Assembly: GCF_000212695.1 (NCBI RefSeq)
Contig: NC_015514.1
Span: forward strand, 1 to 64,000
Direction of reading: 5' to 3'
DNA length: 64,000 bases
From: Cellulomonas fimi ATCC 484
GTDB taxonomy: Bacteria; Actinomycetota; Actinomycetes; Actinomycetales; Cellulomonadaceae
In this document: in pieces, positions 52,023 through 61,897 of the stretch
How the letters are laid out: every line of letters starts with the position of its first letter
Numbering within the stretch: position 1 is the first letter of the stretch
The notes under the pieces: model-generated
The model's input: only the letters and a program-made list of their open reading frames with translations
What the model was told of the DNA's origin: nothing
Database searches by the model: none
Made by a program: the position numbers and the translations under genes

Positions 52023-54761
52023 TCAGGCGCAGGGCGACCCGTTGACGGTGAAGGCCGTCGGGGCGGTGTTGGTCCCGCTGTACGAGCCGTTGAAGCCGAT
52101 GCTCGTCGAGCCGCCGGCGGGAACGCTGCCGTTCCACGGTGCGTTCGTCACGGTCACGGCCGACCCCGTCTGGCTGTAGGTGGCGCTCCACCCCTGGGTG
52201 ACCTTCTGGTCGCCGGGGAAGGTGAAGCCGAGCGCCCAGGACGTCCACGGCGTCGACCCGGTGTTGGTGACCGTGATCGAGGCGGTGAAGCCGTTGCCCC
52301 AGGAGTTCGCCGTGTAGGTGACGCGGCAGGCGCCCGGCGGGGTCGTGACCGCGGGGAGGGTCCGGAAGGCCACGGTGGGCGAGAGGGCGGAGAGCTGGCC
52401 CGCGGTGTCCTTGGCCCGGACCGTCAGGACGTAGTCGGTCGCGGGAGTCAGACCGGTCAGCGTCACCGAGGGCGTGCTCGACGTCGCCACGACCGTGCCG
52501 TCCTGCGCCCGCAGGACGTCGTACCCGGTGACGCCCTTGTCGTCGGTCGAGGCCGTCCACGTGAGCGTCGCGCCCGTCTGCGTGATCGCCGAGGCCACCG
52601 GGACGCCCGGCGCGGTGGGCGGCAGGTCGGCCGTGGTCCCGGTGGTCCGCACCGCGACGGATGCCGAGTCCGAGGACAGCCGCGCGTTGTTGCGGGCGCG
52701 GACGACGAACGTGTACGCGGTGCTGGGCGTCAGGCCCGTCACCGTCGCGGAGGTCGTCGTCGTCGACGCGACGACCTGGAGCGCGTCGCCTGCGACGCGG
52801 ATCACGTCGTAGCCGAGGACGCCGCTCTCGGGGTCGCTCGACGCCGTCCAGCTGAGGGTGACCGACGTGTCGGTGACGGCGCTCGCGGTCGGCGTGCCCG
52901 GCGCGGTCGGCGGCGTGGTGTCGACGGCCGGCGCCGTGCCCGCGTGCTCGGCGGCCCAGGTGGCGAGCCAGGCCAGCGCCGAGTTCCAGTTGATCGCGAC
53001 CTCGTTCACCGAGTACGCCTCGATGTGGTCGACGAAGCACTTCTGGGGCGCGCAGCCGGCAAGCTGGGCGGCGGCGATCGGGTCCTGCAGCTCGCTGTTC
53101 GGGCCGCCCGAGAACGAGCCCGGCGGGGCGATCGGCAGCGACGCGTCGGCCTGGTGCGCCCAGAACCGGTGGTGCACGTTCTGCACCGCACGCTCGCCGT
53201 AGCCCGCGATGTACGACTGGTTCAGCGGGTTGCGGCCCTGGAAGTAGTCGAGCGCCGCGTAGACACCCGTGCGGTACTTCGCCTGGCCGGTGAAGTCGTA
53301 CGCCAGCGCGAGCGTGTTCGCGTTGTTGGCCACCTGGCCGTTCGAGCCCCAGTAGTAGACCGCCCCGGCGTTGTTCGGCGCGGGGTAGGCCTGGGCGTTC
53401 GCTCGGGCCAGCGCGGCGTCGGCGAACGCGACGATCGCGGCGCGCGTCGCGGCGACGTCGCCGGCGGGGAGCCCGGTCGGGACCAGCGCGAGCGTCGTGT
53501 CGCCGAGCCCGCCCGTCCAGCCCCAGTCGTACCCGCGCTGCGCGAAGCTCCCGCCCCGGTACAGCGACGAGCCGGTGACGTCGGCACGGTACGTGTCGGA
53601 GCCGGTCGTCGCGTAGAGCTCGGCGGCGGCCCAGTAGAGCTCGTCGGTGACCGACGCGTCACCGTAGGCGCCACCGCCCGTGCTGTCGCTGTTCGAGGCG
53701 ATCCGGTTCGGGTTCGCCTTGGCCGCCGCGTACGCGGTCTGCGCCGCCGCCAGGGCCCTCGCGGAGAACGCGGGGTCGTACGTCTTCCACAGCCGCGACG
53801 CCTGCGCGGCGACGGCGGCCATGTTGAGCGTCGCCGCGGTGCTCACGGGCGACAGGAGCCGGCGCTGGCTGTCCCGTGCCGGGATCGTCGGGAGCGCCGT
53901 CCAGCTCTCGTCGTGGATCTTGTGGTGCACCATCCCGGCGTCCGCGCGGCCCGCGGGGACCTGCATGCGGAGCAGGAACTCGACCTCCCAGCGCGCCTCG
54001 TCGAGCACGTCCGGCGCACCGTTCGCGCGCTCGGGGATCGCCATCGTGCCGTCGGCGAGCGCCGTGGCGTCGGCGCCCGCGACGTGGAGCGTCCGCTCGT
54101 ACGCGTTCTGCAGCTGCCACGTCGCGATCCCGCCGTTGACGACGTACTTGCCCTGGTCACCCGCGTCGTACCAGCCGCCGCGCACGTCCAGGCTGTACCC
54201 GCACGACTGCCGGCAGGGCACGCTCGTGTCCCCCTGGTTCGGTGCCACGCCCAGGTGCCCGGCGGCACGCGCGTACGTGCTGCCGACGTACTGCTGCTCG
54301 ATCGTGATGCCGCTGCGCTGGTGGTAGAAGAACGCGAGCGCGTCGTACCGCAGCTTCTTGACCGGGTCCGCGGAGATGTCGAAGGGCAGGCTGCTCGCGC
54401 CGCCGGCGGACAGCACGTAACCCGATCCCGCGGTGTCGAACGTCGAGAAGTCGATGAGGTGGGTCCAGTCGCCGGAGAGTGCGTCCGCACCCCGCACGGT
54501 CGACTGCCCCGACGCGACGGTCGTCCCCGCGGCGTTCCGCAGCGTCCACGCCACCGGTGTCGTCGAGGTGCTGACCAGGGTCGCGACCTTGGCGACGCCC
54601 GGCACGTAGGCGACCTGGTTGACCTTGACCTGCGAGCCCGGGTCGGGGGCGGCGAACGCCGCCTGGGGGGCGACGACGCCGCACACGGCCAGGGCGGCGG
54701 CGATCGTGAGGGCGGCGACGCGACCCCCGCGCGGCCCTCGGTGGTGGGTGTTCCGTGACAT
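52023..54761 (-). CDS. Secreted GH9 cellulase: Ig-like, GH9, two FnIII, CBM2
   Basis: The 912-aa product (ATG giving [15 protein letters not shown]) has a signal peptide ending near AAFA (residue 37). An Ig-like CelD_N domain follows (about 42-130, [16 protein letters not shown]). The GH9 catalytic domain comes next, with [17 protein letters not shown] near 197, the His segment [13 protein letters not shown] and the general-acid region [13 protein letters not shown]. Two FnIII repeats (about 615-705 and 710-800) and a C-terminal CBM2 (about 810-912) complete it. This is the GH9 subgroup with an N-terminal Ig domain, unlike CenB, which carries CBM3c; the two cellulases are therefore complementary. 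The CBM2 runs from [14 protein letters not shown] to NGSPCA. Confidence 0.95.
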   Translation of the reverse strand: MSRNTHHRGPRGGRVAALTIAAALAVCGVVAPQAAFAAPDPGSQVKVNQVAYVPGVAKVATLVSTSTTPVAWTLRNAAGTTVASGQSTVRGADALSGDWTHLIDFSTFDTAGSGYVLSAGGASSLPFDISADPVKKLRYDALAFFYHQRSGITIEQQYVGSTYARAAGHLGVAPNQGDTSVPCRQSCGYSLDVRGGWYDAGDQGKYVVNGGIATWQLQNAYERTLHVAGADATALADGTMAIPERANGAPDVLDEARWEVEFLLRMQVPAGRADAGMVHHKIHDESWTALPTIPARDSQRRLLSPVSTAATLNMAAVAAQASRLWKTYDPAFSARALAAAQTAYAAAKANPNRIASNSDSTGGGAYGDASVTDELYWAAAELYATTGSDTYRADVTGSSLYRGGSFAQRGYDWGWTGGLGDTTLALVPTGLPAGDVAATRAAIVAFADAALARANAQAYPAPNNAGAVYYWGSNGQVANNANTLALAYDFTGQAKYRTGVYAALDYFQGRNPLNQSYIAGYGERAVQNVHHRFWAHQADASLPIAPPGSFSGGPNSELQDPIAAAQLAGCAPQKCFVDHIEAYSVNEVAINWNSALAWLATWAAEHAGTAPAVDTTPPTAPGTPTASAVTDTSVTLSWTASSDPESGVLGYDVIRVAGDALQVVASTTTTSATVTGLTPSTAYTFVVRARNNARLSSDSASVAVRTTGTTADLPPTAPGVPVASAITQTGATLTWTASTDDKGVTGYDVLRAQDGTVVATSSTPSVTLTGLTPATDYVLTVRAKDTAGQLSALSPTVAFRTLPAVTTPPGACRVTYTANSWGNGFTASITVTNTGSTPWTSWALGFTFPGDQKVTQGWSATYSQTGSAVTVTNAPWNGSVPAGGSTSIGFNGSYSGTNTAPTAFTVNGSPCA

Positions 54762-55005
54762 GGCGGTCCTCTGCTGACGGACGACGGGTGGGTGGTCGGC
54801 CGCGGGGACCGGCCGGCCAGGCGGTCGCCGCAGACGCGCGCCGTCCACGCTAGGGCGCACCCGGTCCCGGTCAGGGGCGCTCCGCCAGCGGAATCGATTA
54901 GGCAGTGGCGCGCGACGGGGCGCCTGGCGCAGGGCGGGTCGAACGCCGGCGGACCGGCGGTGACGAGCGGCGTCCTGCGTGGTCGGCGCCCGCGATGATG
55001 GGCGC

Positions 55006-56625
55006 ATGTTCGGACGCCGTCGACGCCGTGACCCCGCGCCTGCCGAGGCCGCCCCGCAGGACGAGCAGTCGAGCGGCTCGCCCGCGGACGAGCGGCCCGT
55101 CGCCGGACCGGACCCTGCGGACGCGCTGCTGGCCGCGATCGTCGCGCGCCATCTCGACGGTGCGGTCGTCGAGGAGGGCACCGCCCGCGTCGTCTCCGCC
55201 GCGCTGACGGTGCAGTGCCACGTCGACCAGCTGCACGCGTTCGGGCCGCACCAGACGGCGGCGTGCTTCTTCGACGTCTCGGGCGGACCCCTCGGGGCCA
55301 CGCCCGTGTTCGCGTCCGTCAGCGGGTACGGCGGGACGCCGCAGGAGGCCGTCGCCGACGGGGGGCACGCGTGGGTCGGTCTCGTCTCGTCGCTGCTGCG
55401 GGCCGTCGACGACGCGGGGCCGAAGGGTGACGCCGAGCCGGAGCCGGACGTCGAGCCGGCTCCCGACGCCGGGCCGGCTCCCGACGCCGGGTCGGAGCCC
55501 GACGCCGGGTCGGAGCGCGACGCCGAGCCGGAGGGTGACGTCGAGCGGTTCGAGGTGGTGCTGGACGGGCGGCGCTTCCTGCTCGCGGTGAACGGGATCG
55601 ACCGCGGCTTCACCGACGGCTCGGCCGACGGCGTCCGGGGTGGTCTCCGCGAGCTGCGACGCCGGCTCGGGGGCTCCCCGTGGCTGCTCCCTCGCCTCGT
55701 CGAGGATGGCCGGCTCCCGTGGCTCGGCGGCGACGACGCTGCTCTGGTCAGCCTGCTGGTGGCCGAGTGGCCCGACCTGCACACCGTCGAGCTCAAGGTG
55801 AACGGTGCGGACTGGACGACGGCGGGGGTGCTCGAGGAGGCGGTCGAGCGGCCGGACGGGCTCGTCGGCGCGATGCTGCGCGAGCTGGCGCTGCTCGTCC
55901 CGCTCGACCCGCCGGGCATGCCGGAACGGCCCGCGGTGCAGCGCACGCTCGACGGCCTGGCGGAGCGGCAGGAACCGCGTCAGGCCGCCGGCTGGCAGGG
56001 GTGGGGCGCGCACGGCGGCGTCCTGGGGCCCGTGCTGAGCGACGCGCAGCTCGCGGAGGTGGAGGCCGGGACCGGACCGCTGCCCGACGACGTGCGCCTG
56101 TTCCTGACGCAGGTCGCCGGCCCCGGTGCGGGACCCGGCTACGGCCTGCTGCCGCTGCGACGCCTCGGCGGGGTCGTCCCCCTCGCGCACGCCGGGTGCG
56201 GCAACGCCTGGGTGCTCATGCTCGACGGTCCGTCGCGCGGCACGGTGTGGATGGACGCACCGGGGTCCGACGAGACGACCACGCAGGTCGCGTCGTCGTT
56301 CACCGAGTGGTTCACGGCCTGGCTGGACGCGGCCGTCCGCGACCGCGGGCCGTGGCTGCAGTACGACGTGCGCGCGTGCGCGTCCGTCAGCGTGATGTCG
56401 CAGCTGCTCACCGCCGCCTCCGAGCGTGCGTCGGCCGCCGGCGAGCCGGAGCCGGACTCGCTCGCGGGTCAGATGCGTGACGGCGGTCTACGACTCAGCG
56501 GCGGCGGGAAGTACCTGCCGGAGGGCCCGCTGGACCCGTGCCACGGGTGCGTCGCCGTGGCCGCGTCGTTGTCACTGCCGCCGACCGTCTTCGCCCCGGG
56601 ACCGCTGACCACCGGGCCTCTCTGA
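55006..56625 (+). CDS. DUF6348 and SUKH (SMI1/KNR4) domain protein
   Basis: The 539-aa product starts [15 protein letters not shown]. Residues about 60-140 plus 180-230 resemble DUF6348 ([20 protein letters not shown] and the [20 protein letters not shown] block). It is interrupted by an acidic repeat of [12 protein letters not shown] hexapeptides (about 144-178). The C-terminal half (about 340-450) looks like a SUKH fold: [20 protein letters not shown] and [24 protein letters not shown] proteins often act as immunity factors for nuclease or deaminase toxins, but no toxin is adjacent. It is predicted cytoplasmic. Confidence 0.75.
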   Translation: MFGRRRRRDPAPAEAAPQDEQSSGSPADERPVAGPDPADALLAAIVARHLDGAVVEEGTARVVSAALTVQCHVDQLHAFGPHQTAACFFDVSGGPLGATPVFASVSGYGGTPQEAVADGGHAWVGLVSSLLRAVDDAGPKGDAEPEPDVEPAPDAGPAPDAGSEPDAGSERDAEPEGDVERFEVVLDGRRFLLAVNGIDRGFTDGSADGVRGGLRELRRRLGGSPWLLPRLVEDGRLPWLGGDDAALVSLLVAEWPDLHTVELKVNGADWTTAGVLEEAVERPDGLVGAMLRELALLVPLDPPGMPERPAVQRTLDGLAERQEPRQAAGWQGWGAHGGVLGPVLSDAQLAEVEAGTGPLPDDVRLFLTQVAGPGAGPGYGLLPLRRLGGVVPLAHAGCGNAWVLMLDGPSRGTVWMDAPGSDETTTQVASSFTEWFTAWLDAAVRDRGPWLQYDVRACASVSVMSQLLTAASERASAAGEPEPDSLAGQMRDGGLRLSGGGKYLPEGPLDPCHGCVAVAASLSLPPTVFAPGPLTTGPL

Positions 56626-56820
56626 CCCGGGTGCCGCCGACGCGTCGGTCGGTCCGAGCGATGTCCGCCCGGGCGGTCGAGAGGGGCCGGCGGTGAGGTG
56701 CGCGGAGTCTTCACGAGTCCTTGACGTGGAAGGACCGAGGTCTGCGCCCGCGGGTCGGTACGGTCGGCGCGGCGTCGGGCGGACCCGCGCTGACCTGGGG
56801 GGACGGACGGGGGGCGCGGG

Positions 56821-58494
56821 ATGCCGGGGACGGGTGCGGCGCGACGGGCCGGGGCGGCCGCGGTGGCCGTCGTCGGGGCATGGACCGCGGTGGTGCTGCT
56901 CGACGACACGGCACGAGGCCTGTTCGGCGACGCGCTGTGGGGGCTGCTCGGGCAAGGGCAGGCGACGTTCGGTGACGCGTTCGCCGCGACGAGGGGCGAC
57001 CTGCTCCCGGTGCTGGCGCTCGCACTCGGGCTGGTCCCCGTGGCCGCGCTGGTCCTCTCCGGGGCCGCATCCGCGTGGCGTCAGGGCGCGCCGCAGCTGG
57101 AAGGTCTGCGCGGGCTGGTCGGGACGGTCGTCGTGGCGGTCGGTGCGGTCGTCGCGCTGGGCGTCGGGCTGCTGGTGCCGGCGGCCGACCCGGTGGTGGC
57201 CGACGTGGCCCCCGTCTCCTGGCTGAGCCTGCTCGAGCAGGGGCGCGGGCACGTGGGGCTGTGGCTCGCGCTCGTGGCCGTGGGGGTGCTCGTCGCGGGT
57301 GCAGGGGTGCTGGGGCGTCGCCGGGGCGTCGTCGCGGTGGGGGCGGTGGTCGTGGCCGTCGGCGCGTGGGTCACGGCGGCGACCGCGGCGGGCTGGACGG
57401 TGCTGCTGCTCGCGCTGCTCCGGCGGTACCGGGGGGCGCCGATCTCCCCGGTCGTGGTGCTCGGCGACGGGACGCCGGCGGCGGGCCTGGTCGCGGTCGT
57501 GGCGCTGCTCGTCGCGGTGTGGTGCGCGGTCGCCGCGTGGTCGTCGCTGCCGGCCCCCGCCGTGCCGCCGCGGAGTGTCGCGTCGACGGACCCCCGCGCG
57601 CCCGGGACGAGCGTGCCGGGACCGCCTGTACCTGCGCCGATGGCGGCGGGGCGCCCCCGGGTCGCGGGGCGTCGGCTGGTCGCGGCGTGGGGCGTGCCTG
57701 CGGCGATCGTCCTCGTGGTGGTCCTCGTCGTCGCCGCGGTGCAGGAGGTCGAGCGGCGCTCGCCGTCCGTCGCGCTCGCGGACGCGACCCTGACGCGGTG
57801 CGTCGAGCGGTCGATCGGCGTGGCGGAGGGGTCCGGGATCCCGCCCGAGCGGCTCGACGAGGTGTACCGGATCGACTGCCCGTGGCGCGGGTCCGGGCCG
57901 AAGATCACGTCGCTCGAAGGCGTCGAGCGACTCACGTCGGTGCAGGTCGTCGACCTGACCGACCAGTCCGTGCACTCCCTGGCGCCGCTGTCCGCACTCA
58001 CCGGGCTCCAGTCGCTGCGCCTGACGGGGAACACCGAGGTCACGGATCTGACGCCGCTCACCGGCCTGCCGATCGAGAACCTGGGGCTGTCCGGCACGGG
58101 CGTGCACGACCTGTTCCCGCTCGCGTCCACGCCGACGCTGCAGTTCGTCGGGCTGGCCGCGACGGACGTCACGGACCTCGGCCCGCTCGCCGCGTCGTCG
58201 GGGCTCGTCGAGCTCGACGTGTACGAGGCCGCCGTCGCCGACCTGACGCCCCTGGCGAACCTGCACGCGCTGACCAGGCTCGACGCGCGGGGCAACCGCG
58301 TCGAGGACGTGACGCCGCTGGCGGGGATGGCGGCGCTCGACGAGCTGTGGATCGGCGGCAACCCGGTCCACGACCTGCGGCCGCTGCTCGACGCGCCGGC
58401 GCTCCTGGGCGTCGACGTCGAAGGTCTGGACAGCAGCACGCCGGGCATCGACGAGCTGCGCGCGAAGGGCGTCTACATCGGCGGGCTGGCCTGA
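56821..58494 (+). CDS. Membrane protein with C-terminal leucine-rich repeats
   Basis: The 557-aa product begins MPGTGAARRAGAAAVAVVG. The N-terminal 310 residues contain about seven hydrophobic helices, with loops rich in Arg and Pro. The outer C-terminal domain (about 360-557) has seven to eight internalin-type leucine-rich repeats of 21-22 residues, such as LTGLQSLRLTGNTEVTDLTP and LHALTRLDARGNRVEDVTPL. A short N-cap with two Cys (TRCVERSIG and RIDCPWRGSG) precedes them. No anchoring motif is seen at the end. It may be a surface binding protein; the ligand is unknown. Confidence 0.85.
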   Translation: MPGTGAARRAGAAAVAVVGAWTAVVLLDDTARGLFGDALWGLLGQGQATFGDAFAATRGDLLPVLALALGLVPVAALVLSGAASAWRQGAPQLEGLRGLVGTVVVAVGAVVALGVGLLVPAADPVVADVAPVSWLSLLEQGRGHVGLWLALVAVGVLVAGAGVLGRRRGVVAVGAVVVAVGAWVTAATAAGWTVLLLALLRRYRGAPISPVVVLGDGTPAAGLVAVVALLVAVWCAVAAWSSLPAPAVPPRSVASTDPRAPGTSVPGPPVPAPMAAGRPRVAGRRLVAAWGVPAAIVLVVVLVVAAVQEVERRSPSVALADATLTRCVERSIGVAEGSGIPPERLDEVYRIDCPWRGSGPKITSLEGVERLTSVQVVDLTDQSVHSLAPLSALTGLQSLRLTGNTEVTDLTPLTGLPIENLGLSGTGVHDLFPLASTPTLQFVGLAATDVTDLGPLAASSGLVELDVYEAAVADLTPLANLHALTRLDARGNRVEDVTPLAGMAALDELWIGGNPVHDLRPLLDAPALLGVDVEGLDSSTPGIDELRAKGVYIGGLA

Positions 58495-58541
58495 CGGGGA
58501 CGCCGACCGCGGGTGGACCGCCGCACCCTCCGCCCGACGGA

Positions 58542-58581
58542 CGGGAGGCGTGCGACCGGGGTAGGGGCCGCACGCCTCCCG
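58542..58581. terminator. Bidirectional hairpin terminator
   Basis: A perfect 13-base stem cgggaggcgtgcg/cgcacgcctcccg with a 14-base loop lies between convergent genes. Confidence 0.75.
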
Positions 58582-58595
58582 CGGGAGCGCCGGCG

Positions 58596-60914
58596 TCAGG
58601 TGAGACGGCGGCGGGCGAGGGTGCCGAGGCCGACGGCCCCGGCGAACAGGGCGAGCGCGGCGACGAGGCGGCCGACCGAGCCGACCCCCGACCCGTCGGC
58701 GCCCGCGATCTGGAGCGAGTACGCGGTGGTCCCGGCGGCACCCTCGGGGGCGCCGTAGGCCATGCCCTCGGTCTGGGCACGCTCGGCGCCGGCGGCGAGG
58801 ACGGCGTACCCGATGCCGAAGTCCGCGGCGGTGCCCTGGCCGGTCGCGGCGAGCTGCGACGTGCCCTCGACGGAGAGCCGCTCGGCGCCGTCGACGAGCG
58901 CCGGGGCGCCGTCCGCGGCGGTCTGCAGGCCGTCGGCGAGCTGCGTGGACCCGTCGGCGGCCCGCGTCAGGCCCGCGGCGAGCTCGGACGCACCGTCCTC
59001 CAGTCGGGTCGCCCCGGCGCCGAGCCGGGACAGGCCCGAGACCAGGGTGTCCCCTCCCGCGCTGAGCCGGGACGTCCCGTCCTGCAGGGCGTGGATGCCG
59101 CCGCGCAGCGTGCCGTCTGCCTTCGTATCGTCGGCGTCGCCCACGGCGCCCTGCACCGCGCCGACGACGCCCGAGACGAGCGTCGTGACGCCGGCGTCGA
59201 CCTGGGCGAGACCTTCGAGCAGGCCGGGCCGGGCCGCGTCGCACACGCCGGGGAGGGCGGCCGAGCTCAGGCCGCACTCGACCTTGACCAGGCCGGGGTT
59301 CGCGATGTTGGCGAGCCGGCCCTGCAGGTAGGTCAGGCCCTGCTGGAGCGTCGGGTCGGCGGCGGGCGGGGCGCCGTAGAACGCGGGGGAGGTCGGGTCG
59401 CCGAGCGCGGCCGGGTTCGCGAGCCGTGCCCGGCCGGCCTCGAGCTGCGTGGCGAGCGCGTCGAGGACGACGAGCTTGACCGGGTCGAGCGTCGGGGCCA
59501 GCGGGGGACGCGCCCCGCCCGGGTAGCAGGGGTCGGCACCGGCGGCCGCACCGTCGCGGACGTGCCCGACGACGGCGATCGCGCAGCCGAGCTTCTGGTA
59601 CGCGCCCGGCTCCGTCGCGCTGACGTTGTAGACGCCCTTCGCCATGCTGGCCAGTGCGGACGGGGCGGCGACCCCGACCTGCTGGCGGAGCTGGTCGACG
59701 CCCGCGAGCAGGGTGTCGGGCGTCGTGGTCGAGCCGATGCCTGCCCGGAGCCGGGCGATGCCGTCGTGCAGCTCCTCGGCCCGCGTGGGCAGCGCGCCGA
59801 CGGAGCCGTACATCGTCGAGAGCCCGGCGTCGACCTGCGCGAGCCCCGCGTCGACCTGCGCGAGACCGTCGAGGAGCTGCGGCGCCTTGGCCTGTGCCTG
59901 CGCGAGCCCGTCGTCGAGCTGCCGGGCGCCGTCGGCGAGCTGGTCGGCGCCGGGTGCGGCCTCGTCGTTCAGGCCGGCGGAGAGCTCTGTCGCGCCGTCG
60001 CGGAGCAGGAGCAGCCCGGCGAGGAGCTGGGCGGCGCCGTCGTGGAGCTGCAGGACGCCGTCGTCGAGCTGGAGCCCGGCCTGGGTCAGCGCGACGCCCT
60101 TGTCGGCCCCGGCCTGGTAGCTGCCGGCGCCGCCCTTGAACGACGGGTGGTCGAGCGGGGACACGGGCATGGCGGTGAGCGTCGCGGGCGGGACGACGCC
60201 GTCACGGACCTGCGCGGTCCAGCCGAACTCGGCGGTGGCCGAGCCGATCGGCGGGAACAGCGTCATCTGGAACTGCAGCCGCGTGCCGCCACGGCCGTCG
60301 CCGGCCAGCCCTGCCTCGTCGGAGCGGACGTCGGTGAAGGACGACGGGAGCACGGTGACGAGCTGGCCGATCATCGGGACGACGGTCTCGGCGGACGCCG
60401 TGGCGGTGGCTCCCGTGCCGTCGTCGTACGTGACGTCCTGCGTCCGGCCGGTCGTGTTGGTCACGGTGTAGCGGACCTCGAGGGTGCCGGACCGCCCGAC
60501 GACGGCACCGGGCTGAACGCGCTCCCCGTCGAGCTCGTAGACGACGTCGACCGTCAGCGGCAGCTCCTGGTCGTACGTGCTGACGGTCCGCTCACGGCGC
60601 TCGCCGTCGACGTCCAGCGTCGCGACGGTGCGCCCGTCGACGACCTCGAACCCGCCGAACCCGTCGAGGTTGCGCAGGCCCTTCGTCGAGACGGGGTTCT
60701 CGACGGTCGCGCTGCCGTGCCCGGTGAGCGCGAGCTGCTCGTACACGCGGGCACCCTGGAAGGCGCCGGTGGCGGAGAGCTGCGCCTGGACCGACTCGGT
60801 GTTGGTGACGACGACGTCCCCGTCGCCCTGCGTGGCCAGCGCCGGGGAACCGGCGGTGACGAGCAGCGGCACGAGAACGAGGGCCGCGGCGGCCGCGGTG
60901 GTGGTGCGGTGCAC
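58596..60914 (-). CDS. Secreted/anchored protein with YhgE-like tandem coiled-coil repeats
   Basis: The 772-aa product starts with GTG (MHRTTTAAAAALVLV). It has a signal peptide (about 1-27), an N-terminal beta-rich domain (about 35-250) and a long helical part with repeated QLxDGAxQLxxGL units (LQLDDGVLQLHDGAAQLLAG, ELAAGLTRAADGSTQLADGL). Such repeats occur in YhgE/Pip and in extracellular helical regions of RND- or ABC-linked proteins. A C-terminal membrane helix (about 748-765, LVAALALFAGAVGLGTLA) and RRRLT end anchor it. It starts one base after the upstream membrane-protein stop, so the two form an operon. The function is unknown; exposure outside the cell is inferred from topology. Confidence 0.8.
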   Translation of the reverse strand: MHRTTTAAAAALVLVPLLVTAGSPALATQGDGDVVVTNTESVQAQLSATGAFQGARVYEQLALTGHGSATVENPVSTKGLRNLDGFGGFEVVDGRTVATLDVDGERRERTVSTYDQELPLTVDVVYELDGERVQPGAVVGRSGTLEVRYTVTNTTGRTQDVTYDDGTGATATASAETVVPMIGQLVTVLPSSFTDVRSDEAGLAGDGRGGTRLQFQMTLFPPIGSATAEFGWTAQVRDGVVPPATLTAMPVSPLDHPSFKGGAGSYQAGADKGVALTQAGLQLDDGVLQLHDGAAQLLAGLLLLRDGATELSAGLNDEAAPGADQLADGARQLDDGLAQAQAKAPQLLDGLAQVDAGLAQVDAGLSTMYGSVGALPTRAEELHDGIARLRAGIGSTTTPDTLLAGVDQLRQQVGVAAPSALASMAKGVYNVSATEPGAYQKLGCAIAVVGHVRDGAAAGADPCYPGGARPPLAPTLDPVKLVVLDALATQLEAGRARLANPAALGDPTSPAFYGAPPAADPTLQQGLTYLQGRLANIANPGLVKVECGLSSAALPGVCDAARPGLLEGLAQVDAGVTTLVSGVVGAVQGAVGDADDTKADGTLRGGIHALQDGTSRLSAGGDTLVSGLSRLGAGATRLEDGASELAAGLTRAADGSTQLADGLQTAADGAPALVDGAERLSVEGTSQLAATGQGTAADFGIGYAVLAAGAERAQTEGMAYGAPEGAAGTTAYSLQIAGADGSGVGSVGRLVAALALFAGAVGLGTLARRRLT

Positions 60915-60915
60915 G

Positions 60916-61563
60916 TCAGGCCTCCGGCTGGGCGTCGAGGGGGCGGGTCGCGGCCAGGCCGCGGCGGGTCGGGGCCGCGGGGTCGGCGTGGTTCGGCGCG
61001 TAGGCGGGGGCCACCGGGGTGTCGTCGACGGGCGCCGGCTGCGGGTGCGGCGGGGGGGCCGGCGTGCGCTCGCGGTCACGGTCCTGCTCGACGACGGCGC
61101 CGAGCAGCGACGTCGCGAGGAACCCGGCCCCCACGGTGAGCAGGATCGTCGTCGCGGTCGTGGCGGACGACGTGACGAACGCCGACGGGTCGGCGGTGTA
61201 GGTCGCCTCGTACGCGCCCGCCATGGCCGCGGTCCCCAGGAGCGTGGCCCACAGGGGGAGCCGGCCGCGGGAGGCCACGGCCACGGCCAGGCACAGGCCG
61301 AGCACGACGAGGACGGCGACGGCCCGGCCGGCGGCCGCGTCGGGCAGGGCGGCGGCGCGCAGCACGTAGCCGGTCCAGGCGGCGACGAACCCGGCGCCGA
61401 ACGCGGCGGCGCGCTGGCCGGGGGAGCGGTCGGGCACGAGGCCGAGCGCCCCTCCGAGCGCGGCTCCGAGCAGGGCGACCCCGTGCAGGTCGGGGCCGGA
61501 GAGCAGCACGAGGGTCGTGGTGAGGAGCGCGAGGACGAGCCCCGCGAGGGCGTGTCGAGTCAT
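60916..61563 (-). CDS. Hypothetical polytopic membrane protein
   Basis: The 215-aa product from ATG 61563 (MTRHALAGLVLALL), placed five bases after GAGG. A GTG six bases upstream overlaps that site. Five hydrophobic helices are visible within residues 5-155 (for example LVLALLTTTLVLLSG and AVLVVLGLCLAVAVAS). The C-terminal 55 residues are Pro/Ala-rich and cytoplasmic. It is not recognised. It is coupled to the YhgE-like gene downstream and probably works with it. Confidence 0.75.
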   Translation of the reverse strand: MTRHALAGLVLALLTTTLVLLSGPDLHGVALLGAALGGALGLVPDRSPGQRAAAFGAGFVAAWTGYVLRAAALPDAAAGRAVAVLVVLGLCLAVAVASRGRLPLWATLLGTAAMAGAYEATYTADPSAFVTSSATTATTILLTVGAGFLATSLLGAVVEQDRDRERTPAPPPHPQPAPVDDTPVAPAYAPNHADPAAPTRRGLAATRPLDAQPEA

Positions 61564-61724
61564 GACCACCTCGTCGTGGTGACCGGCCCGTGGCGAGGGC
61601 GCGGTGCCGAGCAGGGGTGCCTCGCCGGGGTCAGGCGGAGCGGTGTCGTCGCCGTTGACGGCTGCTCGGCGGGCCCTCGGTCGGGCTGGCGACTGTCTAC
61701 CAGCGCCCCCGGCACCTGAGCCAC

Positions 61725-61760
61725 GCGGTACTAGGTAAATGTCGGCGGTATCAGGTACAT
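61725..61760. promoter_or_regulatory. Tandem operator-like direct repeats
   Basis: gcggtactaggtaaat (61725-61740) and gcggtatcaggtacat (61745-61760) are 13/16 identical and start exactly 20 bases apart, two helical turns. They lie in the 328-base gap upstream of the GH55-like gene and of the divergent membrane operon. Confidence 0.55.
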
Positions 61761-61820
61761 CGTTATGCGGCCGTGATCTGCGTCACGTCGACGGGTGCGT
61801 CGGGCAGTCCGACGGACGAG

Positions 61821-61844
61821 CACTTACTAACAGGTCGGTAAGTG
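61821..61844. promoter_or_regulatory. Dyad operator upstream of the GH55-like gene
   Basis: Perfect 7-base arms cacttac and gtaagtg flank a 10-base centre containing taac and gtcg. The layout is like a TetR-family operator. It lies about 55 bases before the ATG at 61898. Confidence 0.55.
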
Positions 61845-61897
61845 TGGTTGGCTCCGTTTCGTCCGATGCCGGATCTCAACGGAGAGGAACCGCGCAC

